From assembly GCA_013140705.1 (NCBI GenBank), contig JABFSH010000023.1:1-64000 (forward strand): 64,000 bases of DNA, written 5' to 3'. The position numbers and the translations under genes were made by a program. Of the stretch, positions 24,724 to 33,974 are shown in pieces. Position 1 is the first letter of the stretch. Every line of letters starts with the position of its first letter. This DNA comes from Methylococcaceae bacterium (GTDB lineage: Bacteria; Pseudomonadota; Gammaproteobacteria; Methylococcales; Methylomonadaceae). Below the pieces are notes generated by a model that did no database searches, was not told where the DNA came from, and saw only the letters and a program-made list of their open reading frames with translations.

Positions 24724-25307
24724 GCGGGTTGTTTCCTCATAAATGTGGCCGCCTGGAAATTTACATTTAATTCATTACTGGGTTCAATTTGACGCGTTAC
24801 TCTGTTTCGAATGCCGCGAACCGGCCTGATATCTATCTGATCGATAACAATCAACGGTGTGGAAGTTTCAATTTTATACAACACCGACCGCAACACCTCA
24901 CTATTACCCGTCATTCTTACGCGGACGGTGATCCGGGTAAAATCTCCTTTAGCGCTAACCGGAATACTTTGGGTGCTGCTTAATTGACCGCCGGCCTCAA
25001 CAATGGCTTTTTTTATAAATTCCTGCATCGCCGCAGAGGCTAAAGAATCGGTTTCCTGGCCCGTAAAATAGCCTTGTTGTTGCTGCTGCTGTTTAATTTT
25101 GTCCATACTCGCCAAAACCGATTGCTTATTGGCCAGAATGCGTTCGTACTGTTGCAACCTGAAAACCAGCGCGTTTTTAGACTCGTTCAATTCCATGCCC
25201 TTATTAATTAATGGCATCAACACTATCAACGCAGCGACTAGCAAAACTGCAATTAATAAAGCGACTGCGAGCCAGCGCTGAGAAAGTGGATTAATTGTGT
25301 TTTCCAT
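24720..25307 (-). CDS. gspM: Type II secretion protein GspM
   Basis: 195 residues: short cytoplasmic tail with PLSQRWLAVALL, membrane span (about 13-35), coiled coil with a run of seven glutamines near residue 80, and a C-terminal ferredoxin-like domain (FTRITVRVRMTGNSEVLRSV). It forms the inner-membrane platform with GspL. I chose the ATG at 25307 (MENTINPLSQRW); a longer frame upstream lies inside gspL. It overlaps gspL by 17 bases. Confidence 0.8.
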   Translation of the reverse strand: MENTINPLSQRWLAVALLIAVLLVAALIVLMPLINKGMELNESKNALVFRLQQYERILANKQSVLASMDKIKQQQQQQGYFTGQETDSLASAAMQEFIKKAIVEAGGQLSSTQSIPVSAKGDFTRITVRVRMTGNSEVLRSVLYKIETSTPLIVIDQIDIRPVRGIRNRVTRQIEPSNELNVNFQAATFMRKQPA

Positions 25308-26451
25308 TTTTCCCTCCGTTTTTCGACATTTTTCCATCCGGATTAACAGCATCCGCTGCAGTAGGTAAACTGGTATCCACTGTAATCTGGAAGCGCTCCA
25401 GCTTACTGACATTATCCTGCGTCACGGGTGAAATAAATCGGGCATTAACAAATAATTCAGAGGCTTCCAGGACAGATATCAAATTGGAAGCCGCAGGTGA
25501 TTCGCCCTGAATCTGCAGATGTCCATCCGCATATTGTGCGTAAGTCAGCCAGGTATCGTCCTTAATCAAAGTGCTCAGTGTATTCAACATGACAAGAACA
25601 GCTGGCGTCGCATTTTTCTGGCCGATCAACTTACTCGTTTCATCTATCAGTGAATCAATTTCAAGCTGTAAAGCCTTAATTTTTTTTGCTTCCTTTTCAA
25701 TGGGTATAATTTTATTTTCCAACTCTTTAACCGCCTGAAATTCAAACCAGACAGGAATGGCCAGGACTGCAAGCAATAAAAGTAGTAATGATCCTCCTAG
25801 AACTGAATAAATAATACGGGGCGCATTTGATGGCTTATAGCACAATGATTCAGGCAACAAATTATAATGCGCATCATCATCTTCTATAGCATTCGGCTCG
25901 CCCTCATAATCCACATAGATTGGCGACATAGCCATCATTTTAAGATCATCGTAGTAGGCATCCAGAATTTTTCTGTCCGTCAATATCAACAGCACGCGAA
26001 TATGGTCGGGATCATTAACGCCCTTCAATTGCTTGACTGCAAAATAGGCCTGATCGGTGGAATAAGGGGAGTACCGTGACAACTCATAAGAAACCACCTG
26101 ATACAAATTTTCTTTTGCGGCGGCTGGCAGGGCAATCTCTTTTTGAATTCCGGAACGGCTAGAAAGCCTGAAGATCAAGTCTGCTTTTTGCAACCGTTCA
26201 TTGCTTTCTACCAAAGCCTTGTATTGAGCCCCACCCACTTCAGTACGCTCCAGTTTAACCAGGTGTTCAACTTGTCCATCGAGAACGAATGACAAATCGA
26301 ACTGTTCACCTTCAGGTCTTACGATGATGGTGCCGCGGTTATCATTGATTATCTCCCGAATTTTTTCGGGTATTAGAAAGTCAAGCTCTCGCTTCCACCA
26401 GCGAAAAAACTTCTTAAGATCAAGATCAATTGTTGAATTCAGGTTCAGCAT
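25291..26451 (-). CDS. gspL: Type II secretion protein GspL (PilN-like C-terminus)
   Basis: 386 residues. The cytoplasmic N-terminal part (about 1-215) is of the GspL/PilM actin-like type. A membrane span near 220-240 precedes a coiled coil and a PilN-like periplasmic domain (DTWLTYAQYADGHLQIQGES). It would anchor the GspE ATPase to the membrane. Start at 26451 lies within the end of gspK (26 bases overlap). The C-terminus is lysine/asparagine-rich. Confidence 0.8.
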   Translation of the reverse strand: MLNLNSTIDLDLKKFFRWWKRELDFLIPEKIREIINDNRGTIIVRPEGEQFDLSFVLDGQVEHLVKLERTEVGGAQYKALVESNERLQKADLIFRLSSRSGIQKEIALPAAAKENLYQVVSYELSRYSPYSTDQAYFAVKQLKGVNDPDHIRVLLILTDRKILDAYYDDLKMMAMSPIYVDYEGEPNAIEDDDAHYNLLPESLCYKPSNAPRIIYSVLGGSLLLLLLAVLAIPVWFEFQAVKELENKIIPIEKEAKKIKALQLEIDSLIDETSKLIGQKNATPAVLVMLNTLSTLIKDDTWLTYAQYADGHLQIQGESPAASNLISVLEASELFVNARFISPVTQDNVSKLERFQITVDTSLPTAADAVNPDGKMSKNGGKNGKHN

Positions 26452-27436
26452 ATTCTGCGATTAGTAATTGACTCATTTCATCAGTAAATAATGACATGTC
26501 GACCGATGCGCTCCGTTGCCATTTCAAGACCTGAAAAGGGCTTGATGGGTTTTCTTGCGATTGAGCAACAATGACGCTGATCAGCGCACTCGAACCATTT
26601 TCCAGCTGAGCTTCGGAGACAATGGTCAGTGCCTGATTTTGTCCGACTATCCCCCCCGGGTCCACACCTTCTGGATTTGGCGAAGCTGACATTTTATTCA
26701 TTGCACTATCCAGCCGCGACTGAAGAGCACTCTCTATCATGCTGGCGTCAAGATCAGGCAACACCTGCAATACCTCTTTCGACGCCAGTTTCACATCCAC
26801 TTTGAGCTGTCTGGAATGAACGGTCACCAACGGTTCAAGCCATTGATAAACTTCCTCATTGATACCTAGCACCATCTGTAATTCTTCAATACTTTTAAAG
26901 GGTTTGTTACGAGGCTGATAATTTAAACCAGCGGCTTTATATTCGCTTTTTTCCGCGCCATTGATGTTCAGGAGATCGTCCGGATCTCGCCAATCCATGA
27001 TGGCACCGACCAGTTTCGCCTGTTGCTCTTCTTCGACTGGCGCATGAGTCATCACACTTTTCAATAAGGTTTGGTCAGCCATGTTGATATCGATTTTCCC
27101 TGTTTCTGATAATAGCCTGAGTCTGACTTTTGAACCATTACCCGTTTGATTATTAGCATAGTCTACTTGGTAAACATTACCATCCGCACGCCACCGCTTG
27201 GCAGGATCCTGAATTAACAGCATGGATTCTGCCAGAGCAATACCGGACTCCGCCTGAGCTAACGCTTCAGCGTTATTTTTAATGCCTTCGACAATAGCCA
27301 GTTGCCGGCGCATACTCAAAGCAAAACTACCCGCCATTATGGCCATAAGACTTAGCATCCATAAAACAAGCACCAGTGCCACGCCTGTTTGCTTCGTTGT
27401 AAAAATCAAGTTATCAGGTGATCCTATCGTTTGCAT
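26426..27436 (-). CDS. gspK: Type II secretion minor pseudopilin GspK
   Basis: 336 residues. A 17-residue leader ends with TG before VALVLVLWMLSLMAIMAGSF, the pseudopilin N-helix without Glu5, typical of GspK, which caps the pseudopilus tip. The large alpha-domain insertion (DINMADQTLLKSVM, DWRDPDD) is present. It is separated from gspJ by 267 bases carrying a palindrome, the only sizeable gap of the operon. Confidence 0.87.
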   Translation of the reverse strand: MQTIGSPDNLIFTTKQTGVALVLVLWMLSLMAIMAGSFALSMRRQLAIVEGIKNNAEALAQAESGIALAESMLLIQDPAKRWRADGNVYQVDYANNQTGNGSKVRLRLLSETGKIDINMADQTLLKSVMTHAPVEEEQQAKLVGAIMDWRDPDDLLNINGAEKSEYKAAGLNYQPRNKPFKSIEELQMVLGINEEVYQWLEPLVTVHSRQLKVDVKLASKEVLQVLPDLDASMIESALQSRLDSAMNKMSASPNPEGVDPGGIVGQNQALTIVSEAQLENGSSALISVIVAQSQENPSSPFQVLKWQRSASVDMSLFTDEMSQLLIAEYAEPEFNN

Positions 27437-27703
27437 ACGTGTTTATATGCAAAACCGGGAACAATAGACGCCAACAAAAATATTTGTATCTTAAGATCCA
27501 TTTTAATGTGCAGTCTGTATAAAAATACTACGTAAAAAAACGTAACTTTTCAGTGTACCAACACTTCCGCTATTCCAGGCAGCTTGTAGGGGCGGGCCAT
27601 GCCCACGATTGGGTGGCAGGCAACGGCTATCGCGGGCATAGCCCGCTCCTACAGACGATCTTTGTGGAGTCGCTGAATAGTTACAGTGAAATAAAACAGA
27701 GCC
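27437..27703. repeat. gspJ-gspK intergenic gap with REP-like palindrome (27585-27653)
   Basis: TGTAGGGGCGGGCCATGCCC (27585-27604) and GGGCATAGCCCGCTCCTACA (27634-27653) form a 20-bp stem with two G-T type mismatches. A 29-base GC-rich spacer lies between the arms. This is the same general type as the repeat after rpiA. Within the operon it would form a strong RNA hairpin between the gspJ and gspK cistrons. Confidence 0.7.
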
Positions 27704-28375
27704 TCATTGTTGTTGCTCTTCTTCCGACTGACTGAGCATATCACCGTCAGAGTTGTTCAAAGAACCCACTGACTGAATTCCTATAACCATTTCCGGCCAG
27801 AAAATGCCATTTTCCAATTCAATTTTAATTTTTACCAATCGAGGCTGAACCTGTTTGACAAGCCATTCGTCCATCCAGACGCCCTCACTGGCACCATCCT
27901 CGGCACCAAAGTAAGTCAGTTTAAATTCACTGACACCACTCACTAGCGTAACTTCTTCTTTATTCCACTCATTACCATCGGCAAGCGGAAAAAACGGCGT
28001 CAACACGACTTTGATGACGCGCTCCTGGTCTTCTTCCTGTAAAAACAATGAAATTAATTGCGGCCCCGATTTTCCGACACTGGCCGGAAAGGCAGAAACA
28101 AACTGCAGGGATTGCGATTTGCCCTGAAATGAAAAGGTTCTCTCCTCTCCGCTGAAATCATCCCAGAGCGGTCTGGCAGCCGACAGGTGTCGCTGAAAAA
28201 AGTTATAAACAACACTGATTTCATTCACTTCGGCTATTTTGGTTTCACCTTTTTCCCAGCTATCTGCGCAGATTTTCAGGCTGGTAAACAACAAAACCAT
28301 CATGATACTTAGCAGTGTGAGTCCTATCAGCACTTCTATCAGCGTAAATCCCTGTATCGTTTTACTACAGCGCAT
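27704..28375 (-). CDS. gspJ: Type II secretion minor pseudopilin GspJ
   Basis: 223 residues with a class III prepilin signal: leader MRCSKTIQG cleaved before FTLIEVLIGLTLLSIMMVLL, with Glu5 present. The body is the long minor pseudopilin type (DSWEKGETKIAEVNEISVVYNFFQRHL). The C-terminal tail ends in glutamines and glutamates. It overlaps gspI by 11 bases. Confidence 0.85.
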   Translation of the reverse strand: MRCSKTIQGFTLIEVLIGLTLLSIMMVLLFTSLKICADSWEKGETKIAEVNEISVVYNFFQRHLSAARPLWDDFSGEERTFSFQGKSQSLQFVSAFPASVGKSGPQLISLFLQEEDQERVIKVVLTPFFPLADGNEWNKEEVTLVSGVSEFKLTYFGAEDGASEGVWMDEWLVKQVQPRLVKIKIELENGIFWPEMVIGIQSVGSLNNSDGDMLSQSEEEQQQ

Positions 28376-28796
28376 TGATTTTATTGACCAACTTCAATGT
28401 GGTTAATTCAAGCTTTCTAGCATCACTTTCGACATTATCATTACCCCAACTTACTGTGACCTTAACTTTATAAAGTACTGTCCTGGTGCTTTCCGGATCA
28501 CTATTTTCGGGATTGAACTGGTAGGGATTCACTTCAACAAGCCAATCAAATTTTTCATTTTCCACTCCGGATGATTGCCCCACTTTCAACGGTGTTTCCG
28601 CTGTACCAGCCATTAATGACTCGGCAATTTGTACCGCTGCAGTGTACTCCTCAGCGATAACCGCGGTATTTGCACCACCTGAAAATATTTTCAATAGAAT
28701 TCCCAATGAAAATGCAAGAATTGAAAACGCCATCAGGATTTCCAAAAGTGAGAAGCCCTGTTGTCTAGTCACTGGCGTCTTTTTCTTCAAGTTCAA
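28365..28796 (-). CDS. gspI: Type II secretion minor pseudopilin GspI
   Basis: 143 residues; basic leader ending RQQG before FSLLEILMAFSILAFSLGIL, with Glu5 present, then the YTAAVQIAESLMAGT stretch typical of GspI. It overlaps gspH by 32 bases and gspJ by 11. It is the core of the GspI-J-K tip complex that starts pseudopilus assembly. Confidence 0.85.
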   Translation of the reverse strand: MNLKKKTPVTRQQGFSLLEILMAFSILAFSLGILLKIFSGGANTAVIAEEYTAAVQIAESLMAGTAETPLKVGQSSGVENEKFDWLVEVNPYQFNPENSDPESTRTVLYKVKVTVSWGNDNVESDARKLELTTLKLVNKINAL

Positions 28797-29292
28797 TGAG
28801 ACCCGTTAACCAATTAATGTCAATCTTCCAGGCTCTGCCAGCACGTTCCAACGTAATTCTGCCGCCTGACGAAGAACCGTCCGCAAAAAATCGGATGCTA
28901 CCCTGGCCTTCGCCACTTAATTCTTTTTGCCCCGTCACTAAAGACACATCAATGGTTTGTGGAATGGGATAAATTTTATCTTGCTCACTGACCGTATAAC
29001 TGTTTTCGGCGAGATCAAAAGTAACTGTCGCCTCTTGATGCGACAACAGGGCATGACCTCTGGCATATCGCAAAGCCGAAACGATATCTCGTGCAACACT
29101 TTTGTGCTCGGTCGAGTCATTACCTGAAGAGAGCGCTATGCCGATAGCGGAAAAACCCAACACGACGATAAAAAGCACGACCATCAACTCTATCAGTGTA
29201 AAGCCTTGATTTGGTTGTACGACAGAAGGCGCAAGGCGGTAACAGAAAAAACCTTTAGCCTTTGGCCTTTGGCCTTGCGCCTGAATATTCAT
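28765..29292 (-). CDS. gspH: Type II secretion minor pseudopilin GspH, unusual leader
   Basis: 175 residues. The prepilin motif is NQG before FTLIELMVVLFIVVLGFSAI, but the leader is 30 residues and mostly encoded by a palindromic repeat (MNIQAQGQRPKAKGFFCYRL). Normal leaders are 6-20 residues. The ATG overlaps the gspG stop (ATGA), and I find no ATG, GTG or TTG in frame between this ATG and the cleavage site, so the insertion appears to be translated. The rest (RDIVSALRYARGHALLSHQE) is regular GspH. Confidence 0.82.
   Translation of the reverse strand: MNIQAQGQRPKAKGFFCYRLAPSVVQPNQGFTLIELMVVLFIVVLGFSAIGIALSSGNDSTEHKSVARDIVSALRYARGHALLSHQEATVTFDLAENSYTVSEQDKIYPIPQTIDVSLVTGQKELSGEGQGSIRFFADGSSSGGRITLERAGRAWKIDINWLTGLIELEEKDASD
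29228..29281. repeat. Palindromic repeat within the 5' end of gspH
   Basis: GGCGCAAGGC (29228-29237) is the exact reverse complement of GCCTTGCGCC (29272-29281). Between them are tandem CCTTTGG units. A less perfect element of the same AAGG/CCTT character occurs at 46325-46379 between rplI and waaA. Here it lies in coding sequence and keeps the frame. Confidence 0.65.
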
Positions 29293-29717
29293 TCCCAGCT
29301 GTTAATATCCTTATCTTCACCTTCACCACCTTCCCGGCCATCAGCACCCAGGCTCAACAAATCGAATTTTCCATGTTCCCCAGGGAATACATACTTATAG
29401 TCGTTTTGCCAGGGATCCAGTGGAATTTTTGATTTTCGCAAATAAGGGCCGTTCCAGCGTTTGGCACTATCCGGTGATTCAACCAATGCTTTCAGACCTT
29501 CTTCGGTGGTCGGATAGTTACCCAAATCCAGTTTATACATATCCAACGTAGCAGCCAGATCTTCTATTTGTACTTTAGCTGCTTTTACTTTTGATTCCCC
29601 CATATGCTTCATGACTTGCGGCCCCACGATTCCGGCAAGCATGGCAATAATACCTAAAACAACCAATAACTCGAGCAAGGTAAAACCCGTTTCGGCGCGA
29701 TTTTTAATATGTTTCAT
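29289..29717 (-). CDS. gspG: Type II secretion major pseudopilin GspG
   Basis: 142 residues with prepilin leader ending ETG before FTLLELLVVLGIIAMLAGIV, Glu5 present. The conserved GspG body shows LDMYKLDLGNYPTTEEGL and WNGPYLRK, and the calcium-binding C-terminal loop (LSLGADGREGGEGEDKDINSWE). It is the main subunit of the pseudopilus. The stop overlaps the gspH ATG. Confidence 0.93.
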   Translation of the reverse strand: MKHIKNRAETGFTLLELLVVLGIIAMLAGIVGPQVMKHMGESKVKAAKVQIEDLAATLDMYKLDLGNYPTTEEGLKALVESPDSAKRWNGPYLRKSKIPLDPWQNDYKYVFPGEHGKFDLLSLGADGREGGEGEDKDINSWE

Positions 29718-29769
29718 TGTGTTTAAATTCCATTAATAAATAATTCAAGTTTTGAACAGTTTGTAAGGT

Positions 29770-30987
29770 CTAGAAGGCTAAATCATTCACACTTAGTATG
29801 GCCAGTAAAATCGATACAATAATTCCGGCTATCATTATGCCCAACGTGATTATCAACGCGGGTTCTAGCAAGGCAAGCAAGCGTTGGATAGAAACTCTCA
29901 ACTGTTTGTCATAGATCCTCGCTACGCGTAGCAACATTTCTTCCAGCCGACCAGTTTCTTCGCCCATTTTAATCATTTGCATTGCCATTTTGGGGAATAA
30001 GCCTTTCTCTTGCAAGGCATCTGACATGTGCTTGCCTTGTTTCAATTGTTCTTCCGTCTCCTGAATGGCTGCCGCGACAACCTGATTATCAACGGTTTCG
30101 CGAACTATTGCCATCGCAGCCAATATTGAAACGCCATTGCCTAATAAAGTTCCCAGCGTGCGACTGATATTCGCAGTTTCTTTGTTCAGTATGATGGTTC
30201 CTGCCAAAGGTAACTTTAGAAAACGATTATCCCAAGCCTTCTTTGTTACCGGATCAGCCAATTGAAAACGCATAAATCCGATAACTAAAACAGTTCCACC
30301 AATCAGTATCCACCAATAGCTTTGCAACCATTCAGCCAGGCCAACCACTATCTGAGTCGAGATCGGCAAAGCCTTGCCTGCACTTTCGAACATTTCAGTA
30401 AACTGAGGAACGACAAAAGTCAGCATGACAAATAATGACGCCAGAGACATAATCAACAGAATGGCCGGATAAATTAATGCCGTGCTGACAGTGTCCTTTA
30501 ATTCCTGGGAACGTTCCAGATACTCGGATAAGCGTACCAAGACATCGCTCAAGCCTCCTCCTGCCTCGCCCGCACGAATCATGTTCAGATAAAATTTGGT
30601 GAAAATACCGGACTGTCTTTCTAAAGCATCTGCCAACGATGAACCACTTTTGACCAATTCCAGAACACGAGCGATCAATTTACTGAGGCGTTCCTTGTCT
30701 TCCGTTAAATCGATCAATACCGACAAGGATTTGTCCAGTGGCAAACCCGACTCCAGCAAGGTTGCCAATTCACCGGTAAACAAGGCAATGTCTTTTTGTG
30801 TCAATTTGGACTGCTTTGCACCGAGACCCAATCCAAACATTGATCGTCGGCTTGCTGCCGTCACTCGAATCGGGATATAGCCTTCAGACTGCAGAGATGC
30901 AATTAACTGTTGTTCATCAACCGCATCACGGATACCCTCCTCCGTTTCTCCATGACTATTGATTGCTTTATAGGTAAATAATGGCAT
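29770..30987 (-). CDS. gspF: Type II secretion platform protein GspF
   Basis: 405 residues with two GspF domains (LFTGELATLLESGLPLDKSL near 75, and NISRTLGTLLGNGVSILAAM near 275) and three membrane spans. The N-terminal MPLFTYKAINSHGETEEG is typical. It recruits GspE to the inner membrane. The gene abuts gspE directly, with the gspE stop at its start, indicating coupling. Confidence 0.92.
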   Translation of the reverse strand: MPLFTYKAINSHGETEEGIRDAVDEQQLIASLQSEGYIPIRVTAASRRSMFGLGLGAKQSKLTQKDIALFTGELATLLESGLPLDKSLSVLIDLTEDKERLSKLIARVLELVKSGSSLADALERQSGIFTKFYLNMIRAGEAGGGLSDVLVRLSEYLERSQELKDTVSTALIYPAILLIMSLASLFVMLTFVVPQFTEMFESAGKALPISTQIVVGLAEWLQSYWWILIGGTVLVIGFMRFQLADPVTKKAWDNRFLKLPLAGTIILNKETANISRTLGTLLGNGVSILAAMAIVRETVDNQVVAAAIQETEEQLKQGKHMSDALQEKGLFPKMAMQMIKMGEETGRLEEMLLRVARIYDKQLRVSIQRLLALLEPALIITLGIMIAGIIVSILLAILSVNDLAF

Positions 30988-32688
30988 TTATGTTTCCGAT
31001 GTAACCCGCATCACTTCTTCTAACGTCGTGATGCCCTGTAAGACTTTCACGAGTCCATTCTCATAAAGTGTTGCCATACCTTCTTCAACGGCCAATTTTT
31101 GAATAGTTCCGGCCTCTTCATGGGCCATGATCAACTTGCGGATTGGGTCGGTCATCGGCAAGAACTCTATGATGGCAAGTCGACCGCGATAACCCATGCC
31201 TGAACAGCTGGCACAACCTACGGGTTTGTAGAAAACGATATCACCCTCAGGAACGAATCGACGCAGACGTAATTCATTGACAACCTCAGGAGGCGCAACA
31301 AATCTTTGCTTGCAGGATGGACACAATTTTCTAACCAGACGTTGCGCCAATATACCGTTCACGGTCGAAGTCAATAAGTATTCTTCCAAACCCATATCAA
31401 GCAAACGGGTAACACCACCGGCCGCATCGTTGGTGTGGAGGGTCGACAGTACCAAGTGGCCTGTGAGAGCTGATTGTACCGCAATTTTGGCCGTTTCCAG
31501 ATCCCGCATCTCACCAATCATGATGACATCCGGGTCTTGCCGAACAATGGAACGCAATGCAGATGCAAACGTTAGCCCGATCTGAGGTTTTGCCTGAATT
31601 TGATTAATGCCTTCCATTTGATATTCGACCGGATCTTCTACGGTAATAATTTTTCTTTCCGATGTATTAAGCTGTTGTAACGCCGCATACATGGTCGTAG
31701 ATTTACCACTGCCGGTAGGACCCGTAATCAATATAATGCCATGTGGCAAGGCCAGCACGTCAAGAAATTGTTGTAAATGCTTGCCTTCGAATCCAAGAGC
31801 AGCAAAATCCAGCACCGTCGCTTCTTTATCCAGCAAACGGATTACGACGCTCTCACCATACATGGTCGGTATCGTCGAAACCCGCAAATCCAGCTCCTTA
31901 CCCAGCATCTGGACTTTAATCCGGCCATCCTGCGGCAATCGGCGTTCGGCAATATTCAACTTCGCCATGATCTTGATTCTGGAAATTACCGCCGCTTGTG
32001 ACTTGACCGGCGGCGCGTGAATCTCCTGCAAGACGCCATCCACCCGTAATCTGACTTTCAGACTTTGCTCAAAAGGCTCGATATGAATATCTGACGCTTT
32101 GGTTTCGATGGCGCGCTGCATGATCAGATTAACCATCTTGATGACCGGTGCCTCACTGGCCAAATCTTTCAAATGCTCCAGATCTTCCTCACCAATATCG
32201 TCGACATTCAGATCATCGACAATCTTATCCATCTGTGAGCGTCCTTCCCCGTATTGCGCTTCCAGTGCCTTATCAATTTCCGAAAGCAAGCCGACTTTTA
32301 CGATAATGTTTTTACCGGTCACCAATTTTAGGGCATCGATGACAAATTGATCTTCAGGATCCATCATCGCAACAGTAATAGCATCGTCTGTCTGACTGAG
32401 GCCAATGATGTGATATTGTTTTAAAAATCGCAATGAAACGTTGTCAGGCAGTTGAATTTCAATCGGATAATGAGTAGCAGCCACCTTTTCAAAGCGACCG
32501 GATTCGACAAAGGCATCGGCAACATCCAATTCAGAACACAGGCCCAGCTTGACCAACAGTTGCGGAAGACTTTCCGCTACCGTTGTTTTCTGAACTCGTT
32601 CTACTTTTTTTAATTCTGACGCTGAAAGTTTATCTTTATCCTGTAACGTTTTAAGCAAAAACTGGTAGGCTGTTGATTCATTAATCAT
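30988..32688 (-). CDS. gspE: Type II secretion ATPase GspE
   Basis: 566 residues. It has an N-terminal T2SSE_N domain and an ATPase domain with Walker A GPTGSGKSTTMYAAL, Asp box VEDPVEYQ, Walker B DVIMIGEMRD and His box LVLSTLHTNDA. The C4 zinc motif is CPSCK..CASCSGMGYRG. It is the first gene of the gsp operon and powers pseudopilus growth. Start choice: ATG at 32688; a TTG at 32703 is in frame with AGAAG too close to it. The 284 bases before the gene (32689-32972) should hold the operon promoter, but I could not identify boxes with confidence. Confidence 0.92.
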   Translation of the reverse strand: MINESTAYQFLLKTLQDKDKLSASELKKVERVQKTTVAESLPQLLVKLGLCSELDVADAFVESGRFEKVAATHYPIEIQLPDNVSLRFLKQYHIIGLSQTDDAITVAMMDPEDQFVIDALKLVTGKNIIVKVGLLSEIDKALEAQYGEGRSQMDKIVDDLNVDDIGEEDLEHLKDLASEAPVIKMVNLIMQRAIETKASDIHIEPFEQSLKVRLRVDGVLQEIHAPPVKSQAAVISRIKIMAKLNIAERRLPQDGRIKVQMLGKELDLRVSTIPTMYGESVVIRLLDKEATVLDFAALGFEGKHLQQFLDVLALPHGIILITGPTGSGKSTTMYAALQQLNTSERKIITVEDPVEYQMEGINQIQAKPQIGLTFASALRSIVRQDPDVIMIGEMRDLETAKIAVQSALTGHLVLSTLHTNDAAGGVTRLLDMGLEEYLLTSTVNGILAQRLVRKLCPSCKQRFVAPPEVVNELRLRRFVPEGDIVFYKPVGCASCSGMGYRGRLAIIEFLPMTDPIRKLIMAHEEAGTIQKLAVEEGMATLYENGLVKVLQGITTLEEVMRVTSET

Positions 32689-32972
32689 TAAAGTTAAACT
32701 CAATCTTCTAATTTACACACGTTCATGAATGAACGACAGATCTTTAACTATCAGCTTAGTCAACCAAGGGTGGTAACAGAAGCTGCCAGTCGTTTGCAGC
32801 ATAAAACTGATGTCATCCTAAATAGTAGTCGATAATTTTTATTCATGCGTTTATGGCACAAAAAGTGCGGTCACTATACTGGTGTTTTTCGATTCTTAAA
32901 AGGCCGCTAAATGAGAAATTTACTCAGCCTTGCTCGAAAAGCCTACATTGTCAAGCTTAACACGCTGTTGGC

Positions 32973-33968
32973 CTATGGCAGCAGCAACATTGCCATATCG
33001 ATAATATCCCGCTCATCAATTTCCTTAATCGAATAATCCTGCTTGTTTAATTTGAGGGGATTCACGTCTGAAGGTGATTTAACAACTTTATTGATGTCGG
33101 TCTGATAAACCCTGCTCACAGGTGTTGGTCCAAAAATCGTAATTGATGGCCTGTTCAATCCCCATGCCATGTGGGTTGGTCCGGTATCATTGCCTATTAA
33201 TAAATCCGCTTTGGCGATTAGCGCTTTTAAGTTATTTAAATCCATCCTGGGCACAACCCTGATATGCCGAGATTGTAAAGCCATCCAATCGGCCAAAGCC
33301 TTTTCCTGTTCACTTCCCCACACGACCAAGCAGTTTTCTTGTAAAGCCTCGGCTATTTTCACAAACTTCTCTGCCGGATAATTCCTGCTAGGCCAAGTCG
33401 ATCCGATAACAAAAATAATATTGACTCCGTCCTTAACAAAACACTCATGCCAGCCGTCGTCATTCTCGCTGAAAAACAAAAATGGCTTTTTGTTACCAAT
33501 TTGTTCGCGACTAATGGTAAAACCTAAGGGTTTCGATAAAACCATGGCGTTTCTGTCAATGGTATTTTCATCATAAGCGCAACTGATTTTGACATCATAA
33601 AGCCACGCTGCCGATTTTTCCCTGATTGAATGCGCATCGAAACCGGCGATGTGATTACCGAGCAGCCGTGCAGTAATGGCTGATTTGATAAGTCCTTGTG
33701 CATCAATGACCAGATCATATTCGTGATCAGCATAACGGCGGATTTTTTTGATTTGCTTAAAAATTCCGGATCTCTGGCGTTTTAACGATTTCAGATCCAC
33801 CGTTAAGACATTATTGATATCCGGATTATATTTCAGGATTTCAGCATAGCGTTCTTCCACAACCCAGTCTATTTCGATAAGAGGAACTTGTGCTTTAATA
33901 AATTGCAAACCGACCATGGCATGAACGATGTCGCCCAGAGCCGATAATTTTACGATAGCGACTTTCAC
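32973..33968 (-). CDS. waaC: LPS heptosyltransferase I WaaC
   Basis: GT9-family glycosyltransferase of 331 residues that adds the first L-glycero-D-manno-heptose to Kdo2-lipid A on the cytoplasmic face. The N-terminal MKVAIVKLSALGDIVHAM is characteristic. The donor-binding C-terminal half has ADLLIGNDTGPTHMAWGLNRPSI and ITIFGPTPVSR. It lies 6 bases after waaF. Confidence 0.88.
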   Translation of the reverse strand: MKVAIVKLSALGDIVHAMVGLQFIKAQVPLIEIDWVVEERYAEILKYNPDINNVLTVDLKSLKRQRSGIFKQIKKIRRYADHEYDLVIDAQGLIKSAITARLLGNHIAGFDAHSIREKSAAWLYDVKISCAYDENTIDRNAMVLSKPLGFTISREQIGNKKPFLFFSENDDGWHECFVKDGVNIIFVIGSTWPSRNYPAEKFVKIAEALQENCLVVWGSEQEKALADWMALQSRHIRVVPRMDLNNLKALIAKADLLIGNDTGPTHMAWGLNRPSITIFGPTPVSRVYQTDINKVVKSPSDVNPLKLNKQDYSIKEIDERDIIDMAMLLLP

Positions 33969-33974
33969 TGCTGA

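Noticed and set aside
32876..33035. TATACT box followed by a 41-codon plus-strand frame starting at 32910
   Set aside because: The -35 is poor, and the frame runs antisense into the conserved end of waaC; no evidence of a real small protein.
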